Below are positions 1 through 6,552 of a DNA stretch of 8,572 nucleotides, in pieces; position 1 is the first letter of the stretch; every line of letters begins with the position of its first letter. Source of the DNA: an uncultured Eubacteriales bacterium (GTDB lineage: Bacteria > Bacillota > Clostridia > Christensenellales > CAG-917); contig URUQ01000052.1 in NCBI GenBank assembly GCA_900551145.1, positions 1 to 8,572 of the forward strand. Reading direction: 5' to 3'. The position numbers were made by a program, and so were the translations under genes. Under the pieces are notes generated by a model. That model did not search any database and was not told the DNA's origin. It worked only from the letters and a program-made list of their open reading frames with translations.

Positions 1-53
1 ATGAGAGAATCGCAAAAACGCAAAAACAACAGGGTGATTTAGAGACGATTTAG
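1..53 (+). other. Possible 3' end of an upstream gene
   Basis: The frame beginning at base 3 is open to a TAG at 51-53 and reads ERIAKTQKQQGDLETI, a charged, protein-like C-terminal tail. With only 17 codons visible this could equally be non-coding. The rest of the stretch up to base 127 holds the promoter-like elements listed separately and no other gene that I can see. Confidence 0.2.
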
Positions 54-85
54 GGGTGAAATGATTGGTGAATTTCAAAAAATCA

Positions 86-114
86 TTGCTATATCTATAA
101 TATTATGCTAATAT
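86..114 (+). promoter_or_regulatory. Candidate promoter for the small membrane-protein gene pair
   Basis: TTGCTA at 86-91 and TAATAT at 109-114 are separated by 17 bases, and the -10 is preceded by TG at 106-107 (extended -10). Transcription would begin near 121, just ahead of the GGAGG at 130-134. A second possibility in the same AT-rich stretch is TATAAT at 96-101 with a poor -35 (TTTCAA, 73-78). The placement fits the first gene, but AT-rich DNA gives such matches easily. Confidence 0.45.
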
Positions 115-129
115 TTTATGAAGATATAT

Positions 130-134
130 GGAGG
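130..134 (+). promoter_or_regulatory. Ribosome binding site that sets the start of the first small gene
   Basis: GGAGG lies 5 bases before the ATG at 140. The in-frame ATG at 128 overlaps this site and has no Shine-Dalgarno sequence of its own, so translation most likely starts at 140. Confidence 0.75.
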
Positions 135-139
135 CAAAT

Positions 140-580
140 ATGCTGAATTTGGAATGTCAAACCGTTTACGATATCATTCGTCGCATCGCAGAGGTGGACG
201 ACGTGTATAAAGTGGTGGAAGCCGATGAGATTATCGCAAAACTTCCGCAAGGATTGTCGTTGTCCAAAATTCAGTTGTCCGCAATTATCCGTGAGCTCAA
301 AGACAGAGAGTATATCTCCGTCAAGTATTTTACACCGGACGAGTATTGTTTGCTCGTAATCAAGCGTATTGACGAGAGAGCAAAGCAACAAGGACAACTC
401 GTCGTCGATGCGGAAGAGGACAAGCCCAAAGAGCGTGCGCTTTACGGAGAGAAGAAAGAAAAGAAAGGCACGAGCGTTGTGTCCAAAGGCGCGCTTTTCT
501 TTGCGGCGTTTATGGGAAGTTTTATCGGAAGTGCTATCGTTGCGGTTATTGCGGTGATAGTGACAAAGTTCGCAATCTGA
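140..580 (+). CDS. Small C-terminally membrane-anchored protein of unknown function (146 aa)
   Basis: I do not recognise a named family. Residues 1 to about 80 are rich in predicted helix and end in a pattern (AIIRELKDREYISVKY, residues 48-63) typical of the last helix and wing of small winged-helix folds. That fold is an inference, not shown. Residues 80-115 are hydrophilic and lysine/glutamate-rich, a likely linker. Residues 117-144 form one strongly hydrophobic segment with small-residue spacing (GSFIGSA), flanked by lysines, ending almost at the C-terminus as in tail-anchored proteins. There is no signal peptide, so the N-terminal domain probably stays in the cytoplasm. The next gene has the same layout and weak similarity: residues 28-76 here align with 39-88 there. 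The start was chosen from the GGAGG at 130-134. The pair lies upstream of uvrBA in the same direction, but a 193-base gap means a functional link to repair is not implied. Confidence 0.8.
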   Translation: MLNLECQTVYDIIRRIAEVDDVYKVVEADEIIAKLPQGLSLSKIQLSAIIRELKDREYISVKYFTPDEYCLLVIKRIDERAKQQGQLVVDAEEDKPKERALYGEKKEKKGTSVVSKGALFFAAFMGSFIGSAIVAVIAVIVTKFAI

Positions 581-619
581 CGAAATCGGTATATAAAATA
601 TATCAAACGTTGAGAAAAA

Positions 620-654
620 CCGCCGTTTTTGCGTTTTGAAGCGACAACGGACGG
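620..654 (+). other. Imperfect hairpin before the second small gene
   Basis: CCGCCGTT (620-627) can pair with AACGGACGG (646-654) with one bulged A, and TTG-CG / CG-A-CAA can extend the stem inward. It ends just before the AAGGA (656-660) that probably serves the gene starting at 671. There is no following T-run, so it is not a typical terminator. It may affect translation or transcript stability, or be chance. Confidence 0.25.
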
Positions 655-670
655 CAAGGATAAAAGAAAT

Positions 671-1081
671 ATGGGCGTAAATATGCAGGTTGAGAGACAA
701 CACGTCCTCACCAAAAAAGAGAAAGCGGTGATGAGAGTCATCTATCAAGAGGCGGAAAAACAAAACGGGTCCTGCCTTCTTACTCCCATTGACATTTTTG
801 AAAAAATTCCGCTCGATCTCGACTTTGAAGAGGACGAGCTTGACACCACGCTTCGCAATCTCGAAATAGACGATTATTTCGACATCACGCGCTCTGACAA
901 AAAAGGCGAGTTGGTGTATTGTATAAATATGCAAAAGAAAGGCTTGCAATTTGCAAGAGTGGAAAGAGCATTTAAGAGCAACCTCACTTTCAAAATTTTG
1001 CTCACTTTGGGACTTAGCGTCGTTACCGCTCTTATCGGTGTTGGCATAAGAATGTTGGTTGCAAAAATTATGGGTCAATAA
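671..1081 (+). CDS. Small C-terminally membrane-anchored protein of unknown function (136 aa), paralogue of its neighbour
   Basis: The plan matches the preceding gene. There is a charged N-terminal helix (residues 10-33), then a segment with the pattern seen in its neighbour (DIFEKIP, residues 41-47, against EIIAKLP; TTLRNLEIDDYFDITR, 59-74, against AIIRELKDREYISVKY). A single hydrophobic segment follows at about residues 105-131, ending a few residues before the stop. No signal peptide or catalytic motif is visible. The N-terminal part could be a winged-helix-like domain, which would suggest a membrane-tethered regulator or scaffold, but this is inference. The frame is open upstream to a TTG at 629. 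I chose the ATG at 671 because AAGGA (656-660) lies 10 bases before it; the ATG at 683 is the other candidate. It sits 90 bases after its paralogue with no terminator between, so co-transcription is likely. Confidence 0.75.
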   Translation: MGVNMQVERQHVLTKKEKAVMRVIYQEAEKQNGSCLLTPIDIFEKIPLDLDFEEDELDTTLRNLEIDDYFDITRSDKKGELVYCINMQKKGLQFARVERAFKSNLTFKILLTLGLSVVTALIGVGIRMLVAKIMGQ

Positions 1082-1202
1082 GCGTTGTTTTTGAAAACGA
1101 GCGTCAGTCGGATGCTATGAGCGTTTGAAGCAACGTCTTTGCGATAAGCGAGAAAAACGCAACGAAGCAAAAATTGTGAATGGCGATATCTTTGCAAATG
1201 AT

Positions 1203-1234
1203 TTGAAAACGAAGAGTTGAGGCTATGTTATAAA
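1203..1234 (+). promoter_or_regulatory. Weak candidate promoter for uvrBA
   Basis: TATAAA at 1229-1234 is preceded by TG at 1226-1227 (extended -10), and TTGAAA lies at 1203-1208. The 20-base spacing is longer than ideal. Initiation near 1241 would give a leader of about 34 bases. I found no GAAC-N4-GTTC-type LexA box in 1082-1274, so SOS control cannot be supported from the visible sequence. Nothing else recognisable lies in this 193-base gap. Confidence 0.3.
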
Positions 1235-1274
1235 AACGTTTCCAAGGCGTGAGACGGACTGAGATTTTTGTATA

Positions 1275-3230
1275 ATGAAATTTGAACTTGTCAGCAATTA
1301 TAAACCGACCGGAGACCAACCGCAAGCGATAGAAAAAATCGTCGAGGGGTTGAAGGACGGATTTAACACCGAGGTTTTGTTGGGCGTTACGGGGTCCGGC
1401 AAAACTTTTACTATGGCAAACATTATAGAGCGTATGCAAAAACCGACGCTCGTAATTGCGCATAACAAGACGCTCGCGGCGCAACTTTGCAACGAATTGC
1501 GTGAGTTTTTTCCCAAAAACAGAGTTGAATTTTTCGTTTCATACTACGACTACTATCAGCCAGAGGCGTATATTCCGCGCACGGACACGTATATCGAAAA
1601 GGACTTGCAGGTCAACGAAGAGATTGACAAACTTCGCAACTCCGCCACTGCGTCGCTTTGCGAGAGAGAAGATACTATAGTCGTTGCCAGCGTGTCGTGC
1701 ATATACGGTTTGGGCGCGCCGACCGACTACTTTGAGAATGCAATATCTTTGCGCGAAGGCGACGAGATCGACCGAGACGAACTTGCGCGAAGGCTTGTAG
1801 ATATTCAATACAAGCGCGCAGACGTGGACTTTTCGCGTTCGACTTTCAGAATGAGAGGGGATACGATAGACATATTCCCGTCCACGAGCTCGGAAATAGC
1901 AGTGAGAGTGGAGATGTTCGGTGACACTATCGAACGTATATGCGAGATTGACGGACTCACGTCAAAGGTGGTAAGCGAGCTTAAACACACTCTCATTTTC
2001 CCCGCGACGCAATACGTTATAAGCGGTGACAAGGAAGCGATTTTGAAAAAAATCCTTGCCGACAAAGCCGAGCGGGTCAAATACTTTGAGGAAAGAGGAA
2101 AGCTCATCGAGGCGCAACGCATTGACGAGAGAGTCAACTACGACGTCGAGATGATTAGAGAAGTGGGATATTGTAGCGGTATCGAAAACTATTCGCGCTA
2201 TTTTGACGGCCGTCAACCCGGGCAAGCACCGTATACGTTGCTTGACTTCTTCGGCAAGGACTTTATCACGTTTATTGACGAAAGCCATATGACCATACCG
2301 CAAATCCGCGCAATGTACAACGGTGACAGAGCAAGAAAGGACAATCTCGTTGAATACGGCTTCCGCTTGCCGAGCGCGTACGACAACAGACCGCTTCGAT
2401 TCGAGGAATTTGACGCAAGACTTCGTCAACTAGTGTGTATGTCGGCAACGCCCGCGCAGTACGAACTCGATCGTGCCGACCTCGTAGCGGAACAGATTAT
2501 AAGACCTACGGGACTACTTGACCCCGAGATTGAAATCAAGCCTATTCAAGGGCAAATAGACGACCTTATCGGCGAGATAAACAACGTCGTGAAAGACGGC
2601 GGAAGAGTGCTTGTCACCACGCTCACCAAGAAGATGGCGGAGAACCTCACCGACTATCTCAAAGAGGTGGGTATCAAGGTGCGCTATATGCACTCGGATA
2701 TAGACACGTTGGAGAGAATCGATATAGTCAAGGGCTTGCGTGAGGGCGAGTTTGACGTGCTTGTGGGCATCAACCTTTTGAGAGAAGGCCTCGATCTTCC
2801 CGAGGTTAGGTTGGTTGCAATACTCGATGCGGACAAAGAAGGCTTTTTGAGAAGTGAAAGCGCACTTATTCAAACGATAGGCAGAGCCGCGAGAAACGAC
2901 AAGGGCAGAGTGGTTATGTACGCCGACAATATGACTCAAAGCATGCAAAAAGCGTACGATGAAACCATGCGCCGTCGCAAGATACAAGACGAATACAACA
3001 AGGCGCACGGCATAGTTCCGAAGACGGTTGTGAGTGCAATCAAAAATTCGCTCGAAATCACCAAAAAGGCAGTTCATAACGAGAAATTGAGCGTTAAAGA
3101 CCTTTCTCGTGAAGTTGAACGCCTAAAAGGACTTATGCAAACTGCCGCCGCGCAACTCGACTTCGAGAAGGCGATTCTCATACGAGACGAACTGAATGAA
3201 CTGAAAAAACAAATAAAAAAATTGAGTTAA
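1275..3230 (+). CDS. uvrB: Excinuclease ABC subunit UvrB
   Basis: UvrB is the damage-verification helicase-like subunit of bacterial nucleotide excision repair. UvrA loads it on damaged DNA, and it then recruits UvrC for the two incisions. The 651 residues cover the whole family, whose members are usually about 660. The Walker A motif is GVTGSGKT (residues 37-44). The beta-hairpin that clamps DNA begins with YYDYYQPEAY (90-99). DESH (335-338) is the Walker B/motif II box, SATPAQYE starts at 390 (motif III), and QTIGRAAR (533-540) is motif VI with the arginine residues that sense ATP. The C-terminus carries a UVR motif (about 615-650, AAQLDFEKAILIRDELNELK) that binds UvrC or UvrA. MKFELVSNYKPTGDQPQAIE matches the normal family N-terminus, so the ATG at 1275 is right, although no good Shine-Dalgarno precedes it. 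uvrA follows 28 bases later in the same direction, so the two form an operon. Confidence 0.98.
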   Translation: MKFELVSNYKPTGDQPQAIEKIVEGLKDGFNTEVLLGVTGSGKTFTMANIIERMQKPTLVIAHNKTLAAQLCNELREFFPKNRVEFFVSYYDYYQPEAYIPRTDTYIEKDLQVNEEIDKLRNSATASLCEREDTIVVASVSCIYGLGAPTDYFENAISLREGDEIDRDELARRLVDIQYKRADVDFSRSTFRMRGDTIDIFPSTSSEIAVRVEMFGDTIERICEIDGLTSKVVSELKHTLIFPATQYVISGDKEAILKKILADKAERVKYFEERGKLIEAQRIDERVNYDVEMIREVGYCSGIENYSRYFDGRQPGQAPYTLLDFFGKDFITFIDESHMTIPQIRAMYNGDRARKDNLVEYGFRLPSAYDNRPLRFEEFDARLRQLVCMSATPAQYELDRADLVAEQIIRPTGLLDPEIEIKPIQGQIDDLIGEINNVVKDGGRVLVTTLTKKMAENLTDYLKEVGIKVRYMHSDIDTLERIDIVKGLREGEFDVLVGINLLREGLDLPEVRLVAILDADKEGFLRSESALIQTIGRAARNDKGRVVMYADNMTQSMQKAYDETMRRRKIQDEYNKAHGIVPKTVVSAIKNSLEITKKAVHNEKLSVKDLSREVERLKGLMQTAAAQLDFEKAILIRDELNELKKQIKKLS

Positions 3231-3258
3231 AAAAACTCGATTGCAAAAGATAGATATT

Positions 3259-6069
3259 ATGGACAAAATTTTCGTAAAAGGCGCAAGAGAAAACAATCTC
3301 AAAAACATCGATTTGGAAATCCCGCGCGACAAACTCGTTGTGTTTACGGGACTTAGCGGAAGCGGGAAATCGTCGCTTGCTTTCGATACCATTTTTGCCG
3401 AGGGGCAAAGAAGATACGTCGAGAGTTTGTCAAGCTACGCAAGAATGTTTTTGGGACAAATGCAAAAACCCGACGTGGACTATATAGAGGGACTTTCCCC
3501 CGCGGTGTCGATTGACCAAAAAACAACGTCGCACAACCCTCGTTCCACCGTCGGAACGGTGACGGAAATATACGATTATTTGAGGCTTTTGTACGCAAGA
3601 GTCGGCACTCCGCATTGCCCCAAGTGCGGAAGAGAAATAGAGCGTCAAACGGTTGACCAAATATGCGACAAGATTATGGAAAGAGAGGGGGCAAAACTGC
3701 AACTTCTCGCTCCTATCGTGCGAGGTAGAAAGGGTGAATACCGCAAGGAACTCGAACAACTTAAACGCGCGGGCTACGTGAGAGTGAGAGTTGACGGAAA
3801 CAATTATACGCTTGACGAAGAAATCGCGCTCGATAAGAATATCAAGCACACTATAAGCGTCGTCGTGGACAGAATAGTCGTCAAAGACGGTGCAGAGCGT
3901 CGTATATCCGACGCAATCGAGACTGCTATAAAGTTGTCCGAAGGACTCGTTATTGCCGATTTTGACGGCGAAGAAGTGCTTTATTCCACGAAGTACGCTT
4001 GTCCCGATTGCGAACTTTCTTTTGAGGAACTTTCCCCGAGACTTTTCTCCTTCAACAACCCCTACGGCGCGTGCCCCGAGTGCGGCGGACTCGGCTTCCG
4101 CAACGAAATCGACACCAATTTGCTCGTCACGGATTGGAACAAATCCTTGCGACAAGGCGCAATCAAAGTAAGCGGTTGGGATGCGGGACATATGTCCGCT
4201 ATGCAGTTTAAGGCGCTTGCCGACGCTTATGATTTTTCCGTTGATACGCCGATTAAGGACTTACCAAAGAATATACTCGATATCATTTTTTACGGCAACG
4301 ACGGTGACCGTATTCCTATGGAATACAATTCACGCACTTTCAGCGGTTTCTACCACGCAAGTTTCGAGGGCGTGGCAAACAACCTTATGCGTCGATACAA
4401 CGATACGGACAGCGAAATGGTCAAAAACGAAATCGCAAAATATATGAAAGAAGTGCCTTGCTCTAAGTGCGGAGGCAAGAGGCTCAAACCCGAGGCGTTG
4501 GCGGTGACTATAAACGGCAAGAACATCTTCGAGCTTACAGAGATGTCCGTGTCCGCGCTCAAAGACTTTATGTCGCAAATAAGCCTTACTAACACGCAAC
4601 ACCTCATTGCGGACAGAATTATCAAAGAGATTTGCGCAAGACTTGATTTTTTGATAAACGTCGGTCTCGATTACCTCACGCTTTCACGCTCGGCAACAAC
4701 GTTGAGCGGTGGCGAGTCGCAACGTATCAGGCTTGCAACGCAAATAGGTAGCGGACTTACGGGCGTGCTGTATATCCTTGACGAACCGAGCATAGGTTTG
4801 CACCAAAAGGACAACCAAAGATTGCTCCAATCCCTCAAAAATTTGCGCGATTTGGGCAATACGCTCATCGTGGTCGAACACGACGAAGAGACCATTCGCA
4901 GTGCGGACTATATCGTGGATATCGGCGTAGGCGCGGGCGTCCACGGCGGAAAAGTGGTTGCGTGCGGAACGGTGGACGATATCATCGCAAGCAAGGACAG
5001 CATTACGGGCAAGTATCTCAGCGGAGAATTGTCCATACCCGTGCCTATCGCTCGTCGAAAGGGCAACGGCAACTATTTGCATATCAAAAACGCCCGCCAA
5101 AACAACCTCAAAAACATCGACGTGGATATTCCGCTCGGCGCATTCACTTGCATTACGGGCGTGTCGGGAAGCGGAAAATCTTCTCTCGTCAACGAAGTGC
5201 TTTATCCCGTCTTGTCCAACGAGCTTATGCGTTCCAACGTCACCATGGGCAACTGCGACGGCATTGACGGCATAGAAAACGTGGATAAGGTTATTTGCAT
5301 AGATCAAAGCCCGATAGGGCGCACGCCTCGCTCCAATCCCGCAACGTATACGGGCGTATTCGGCGATATAAGAGAGCTGTTTGCATCGCTTCCCGACGCA
5401 AAGGCAAGGGGATACACGGCTGGCAGATTTTCCTTCAACGTCGGCGGAGGCAGATGCGAACATTGCGGTGGTGACGGCATTATCAAGATAGAAATGCACT
5501 TCTTGCCCGATATCTACGTGCCTTGCGAAGTGTGCAAGGGCGCAAGATACAATCGCGAAACGCTTGAAGTGAAGTATAAAGGCAAGAGCATAAGCGACGT
5601 TTTGGATATGACCATCGAGGAAGCAACCGAATTCTTTGCCAACATACCCAAAATCCGCAACAAAATCAAGACGCTCAACGACGTTGGTCTCGGCTATGTC
5701 AAGCTCGGTCAGTCCTCAACCACGTTGAGCGGAGGCGAGGCACAACGCGTCAAACTTGCAACCGAACTTTCTCGTCGTTCCACCGGCAAAACCGTCTATA
5801 TTCTCGACGAGCCGACCACCGGTCTTCACACCCACGACGTTGCAAAACTCGTCGCCATTCTCGACCGTCTCGTCGAGCAAGGCAACACCGTCATCGTCAT
5901 CGAGCACAATCTCGACGTTGTCAAAGTTGCCGACTATATCGTAGACCTCGGACCGGACGGAGGGGATAGGGGGGGCATGATAGTTGCCCAAGGCACACCC
6001 GAGGAAGTAGCTGGAGTAAGTCGTTCATATACCGGTCAATTTTTAAAAAACGTCCTATTTAGCGAATAA
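3259..6069 (+). CDS. uvrA: Excinuclease ABC subunit UvrA
   Basis: UvrA is the dimeric ABC-type ATPase that scans DNA for distortion and hands the site to UvrB. At 936 residues it is full length. It contains two ABC modules: Walker A GLSGSGKS (31-38) and GVSGSGKS (634-641), signatures LSGGESQ (from 482) and LSGGEAQ (from 823), and Walker B aspartate/glutamate pairs at 508/509 and 850/851, each followed by the family's GLH. Zinc-binding cysteines are seen at 248/251/272/275 and 733/736/756/759. Additional CxxC pairs occur at 120/123 and 401/404, also usual in the family. The frame is open to a TTG at 3241, but MDKIFVKGARENNLKNID matches the normal N-terminus, so I start at the ATG at 3259. No strong Shine-Dalgarno is visible, and the short gap suggests translation is helped by the upstream uvrB. 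A run of seven G at 5969-5975 does not break the frame. Confidence 0.98.
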   Translation: MDKIFVKGARENNLKNIDLEIPRDKLVVFTGLSGSGKSSLAFDTIFAEGQRRYVESLSSYARMFLGQMQKPDVDYIEGLSPAVSIDQKTTSHNPRSTVGTVTEIYDYLRLLYARVGTPHCPKCGREIERQTVDQICDKIMEREGAKLQLLAPIVRGRKGEYRKELEQLKRAGYVRVRVDGNNYTLDEEIALDKNIKHTISVVVDRIVVKDGAERRISDAIETAIKLSEGLVIADFDGEEVLYSTKYACPDCELSFEELSPRLFSFNNPYGACPECGGLGFRNEIDTNLLVTDWNKSLRQGAIKVSGWDAGHMSAMQFKALADAYDFSVDTPIKDLPKNILDIIFYGNDGDRIPMEYNSRTFSGFYHASFEGVANNLMRRYNDTDSEMVKNEIAKYMKEVPCSKCGGKRLKPEALAVTINGKNIFELTEMSVSALKDFMSQISLTNTQHLIADRIIKEICARLDFLINVGLDYLTLSRSATTLSGGESQRIRLATQIGSGLTGVLYILDEPSIGLHQKDNQRLLQSLKNLRDLGNTLIVVEHDEETIRSADYIVDIGVGAGVHGGKVVACGTVDDIIASKDSITGKYLSGELSIPVPIARRKGNGNYLHIKNARQNNLKNIDVDIPLGAFTCITGVSGSGKSSLVNEVLYPVLSNELMRSNVTMGNCDGIDGIENVDKVICIDQSPIGRTPRSNPATYTGVFGDIRELFASLPDAKARGYTAGRFSFNVGGGRCEHCGGDGIIKIEMHFLPDIYVPCEVCKGARYNRETLEVKYKGKSISDVLDMTIEEATEFFANIPKIRNKIKTLNDVGLGYVKLGQSSTTLSGGEAQRVKLATELSRRSTGKTVYILDEPTTGLHTHDVAKLVAILDRLVEQGNTVIVIEHNLDVVKVADYIVDLGPDGGDRGGMIVAQGTPEEVAGVSRSYTGQFLKNVLFSE

Positions 6070-6076
6070 CGTCGTC

Positions 6077-6150
6077 AGCGCGCATCCGCTACAAAATCAC
6101 GTACGCTTGTGTACGTTGGGTTTTGTCTCGGACGCGCGCTTTCTTGTTCT
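6077..6150 (+). terminator. Long nested hairpin after uvrA, possible terminator or dispersed palindromic element
   Basis: Three nested arms pair. AGCGCGCATCCG (6077-6088) pairs with CGGACGCGCGCT (6129-6140) at 11 of 12 positions, ACAAAA (6091-6096) with TTTTGT (6121-6126), and ACGTAC (6099-6104) with GTACGT (6111-6116) around a six-base loop, GCTTGT. It begins 7 bases after the uvrA stop and is followed by a T-rich tract (TTTCTTGTTCTT) interrupted by C and G. The position suits a uvrBA terminator. The length, nesting and imperfect T-tract are unlike a simple terminator, so a repeated palindromic element is an alternative. The one A-C mismatch on the plus strand becomes a G-U wobble on the minus strand, so the RNA of that strand would fold slightly better. 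Confidence 0.6.
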
Positions 6151-6156
6151 TCATCT

Positions 6157-6322
6157 AAATATGCCGTTTTTTACATGCTTTTGGGCACGTAAAGCCTCGC
6201 TCATACACCTTTTCATACTTTTAGGCACGAAATATGCCGTTTTTACAAGCCGAGCGACACGTAAATCCTCGCTCATCCATCGATTTATCGCGGTTTTTAC
6301 ATAGTATTAGGACGAAAATACG
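6157..6322 (-). repeat. Degenerate tandem repeat of about 72 bases with a peptide-like reading on the minus strand
   Basis: AAATATGCCGTTTT occurs at 6157-6170 and 6230-6243 (73 bases apart). CACGTAAAGCCTCGCTCAT at 6186-6204 recurs at 6258-6276 with one difference (72 bases apart). TTTTGGGCACG, TTTTAGGCACG and TATTAGGACG mark three successive units. On the minus strand the units read as a repeated peptide of the form VKTAYFVPKSM...MSEDLRVAR. An ATG at 6276 (complement) opens 41 codons ending with TGA at 6151-6153. Copies differ by substitutions and a one-base change in an A-run (minus strand) that shifts the frame. There is no convincing ribosome binding site. I read this as a decaying repeat array, possibly of coding origin, rather than an active gene. 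A small internal stem (GAGCGA 6252-6257 with TCGCTC 6269-6274) is also present. Confidence 0.6.
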
Positions 6323-6468
6323 ATATTGTGTACGACAATAAAGCCGATGCGGAAAGAGCGTATAGCACACTGTTGTCGTCAAAAGACGAAGATATTAAAT
6401 CAATTTATCGTGACGGGTGCGCGGTAATTTACGGTACGCCACAAGGCGTGAACGACGCAAGAAGTTGA
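6316..6468 (+). pseudogene. Start-less reading frame of about 50 codons, likely remnant of a small gene
   Basis: A frame with protein-like composition runs from KYDIVYDNKADAERAY to GCAVIYGTPQGVNDARS and a TGA at 6466-6468. Upstream, the open frame continues only through the repeat array to a stop at 6262-6264 and contains no ATG. A GTG at 6328 is in frame but lacks a clear ribosome binding site. The simplest reading is the C-terminal part of a gene whose 5' end was lost or replaced by the adjacent repeat element. A short GTG-initiated peptide of 46 residues is the alternative. I recognise no family. Confidence 0.4.
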
Positions 6469-6496
6469 TTTGTGCTTAAATTTTCTGTATATGCAA

Positions 6497-6525
6497 AAAA
6501 AACGTCGCTTTATGCGACGTTTTTT
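6497..6525. terminator. Bidirectional intrinsic terminator between the plus-strand region and galT
   Basis: AAAAAACGTCGC (6497-6508) and GCGACGTTTTTT (6514-6525) form a perfect 12-base-pair stem with loop TTTAT. The flanking A-run and T-run supply a U-tract in either direction. It lies 27 bases beyond the galT stop on the minus strand and just after the remnant frame on the plus strand, so it can end both converging transcripts. Confidence 0.85.
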
Positions 6526-6552
6526 GATGGTTTAAGTGTCGATTGTGTTATT

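Noticed and set aside
116..1078. Minus-strand open frame of 320 codons across both small membrane-protein genes
   Set aside because: It lies entirely opposite two genes that have ribosome binding sites, matching architecture and C-terminal membrane segments. The antisense translation shows no recognisable domain and has irregular, histidine- and phenylalanine-rich composition.
1090..1212. Direct repeat TTTGAAAACGA at 1090-1100 and 1202-1212
   Set aside because: Eleven AT-rich bases repeated once in the gap before uvrB, with no further copies or symmetry; probably chance.
3241..3258. TTG start six codons upstream for uvrA
   Set aside because: The family N-terminus begins at the ATG at 3259, and the six extra residues match nothing expected.
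5969..5975. Run of seven G near the 3' end of uvrA as a possible frameshift
   Set aside because: The frame continues through the run into a normal UvrA C-terminus (MIVAQGTPEEV...YTGQFLK), so there is no frameshift.
6107..6304. Plus-strand open frame of 65 codons in the hairpin and repeat region
   Set aside because: It starts in the loop side of the hairpin and runs through the repeats. Its repeated peptide only reflects the DNA repeats, and no ribosome binding site is seen.
6157..6322. The repeats as a CRISPR array
   Set aside because: The units are not made of identical short repeats with unique spacers. The similarity spans most of the roughly 72-base unit and is degenerate, and no cas gene is nearby.
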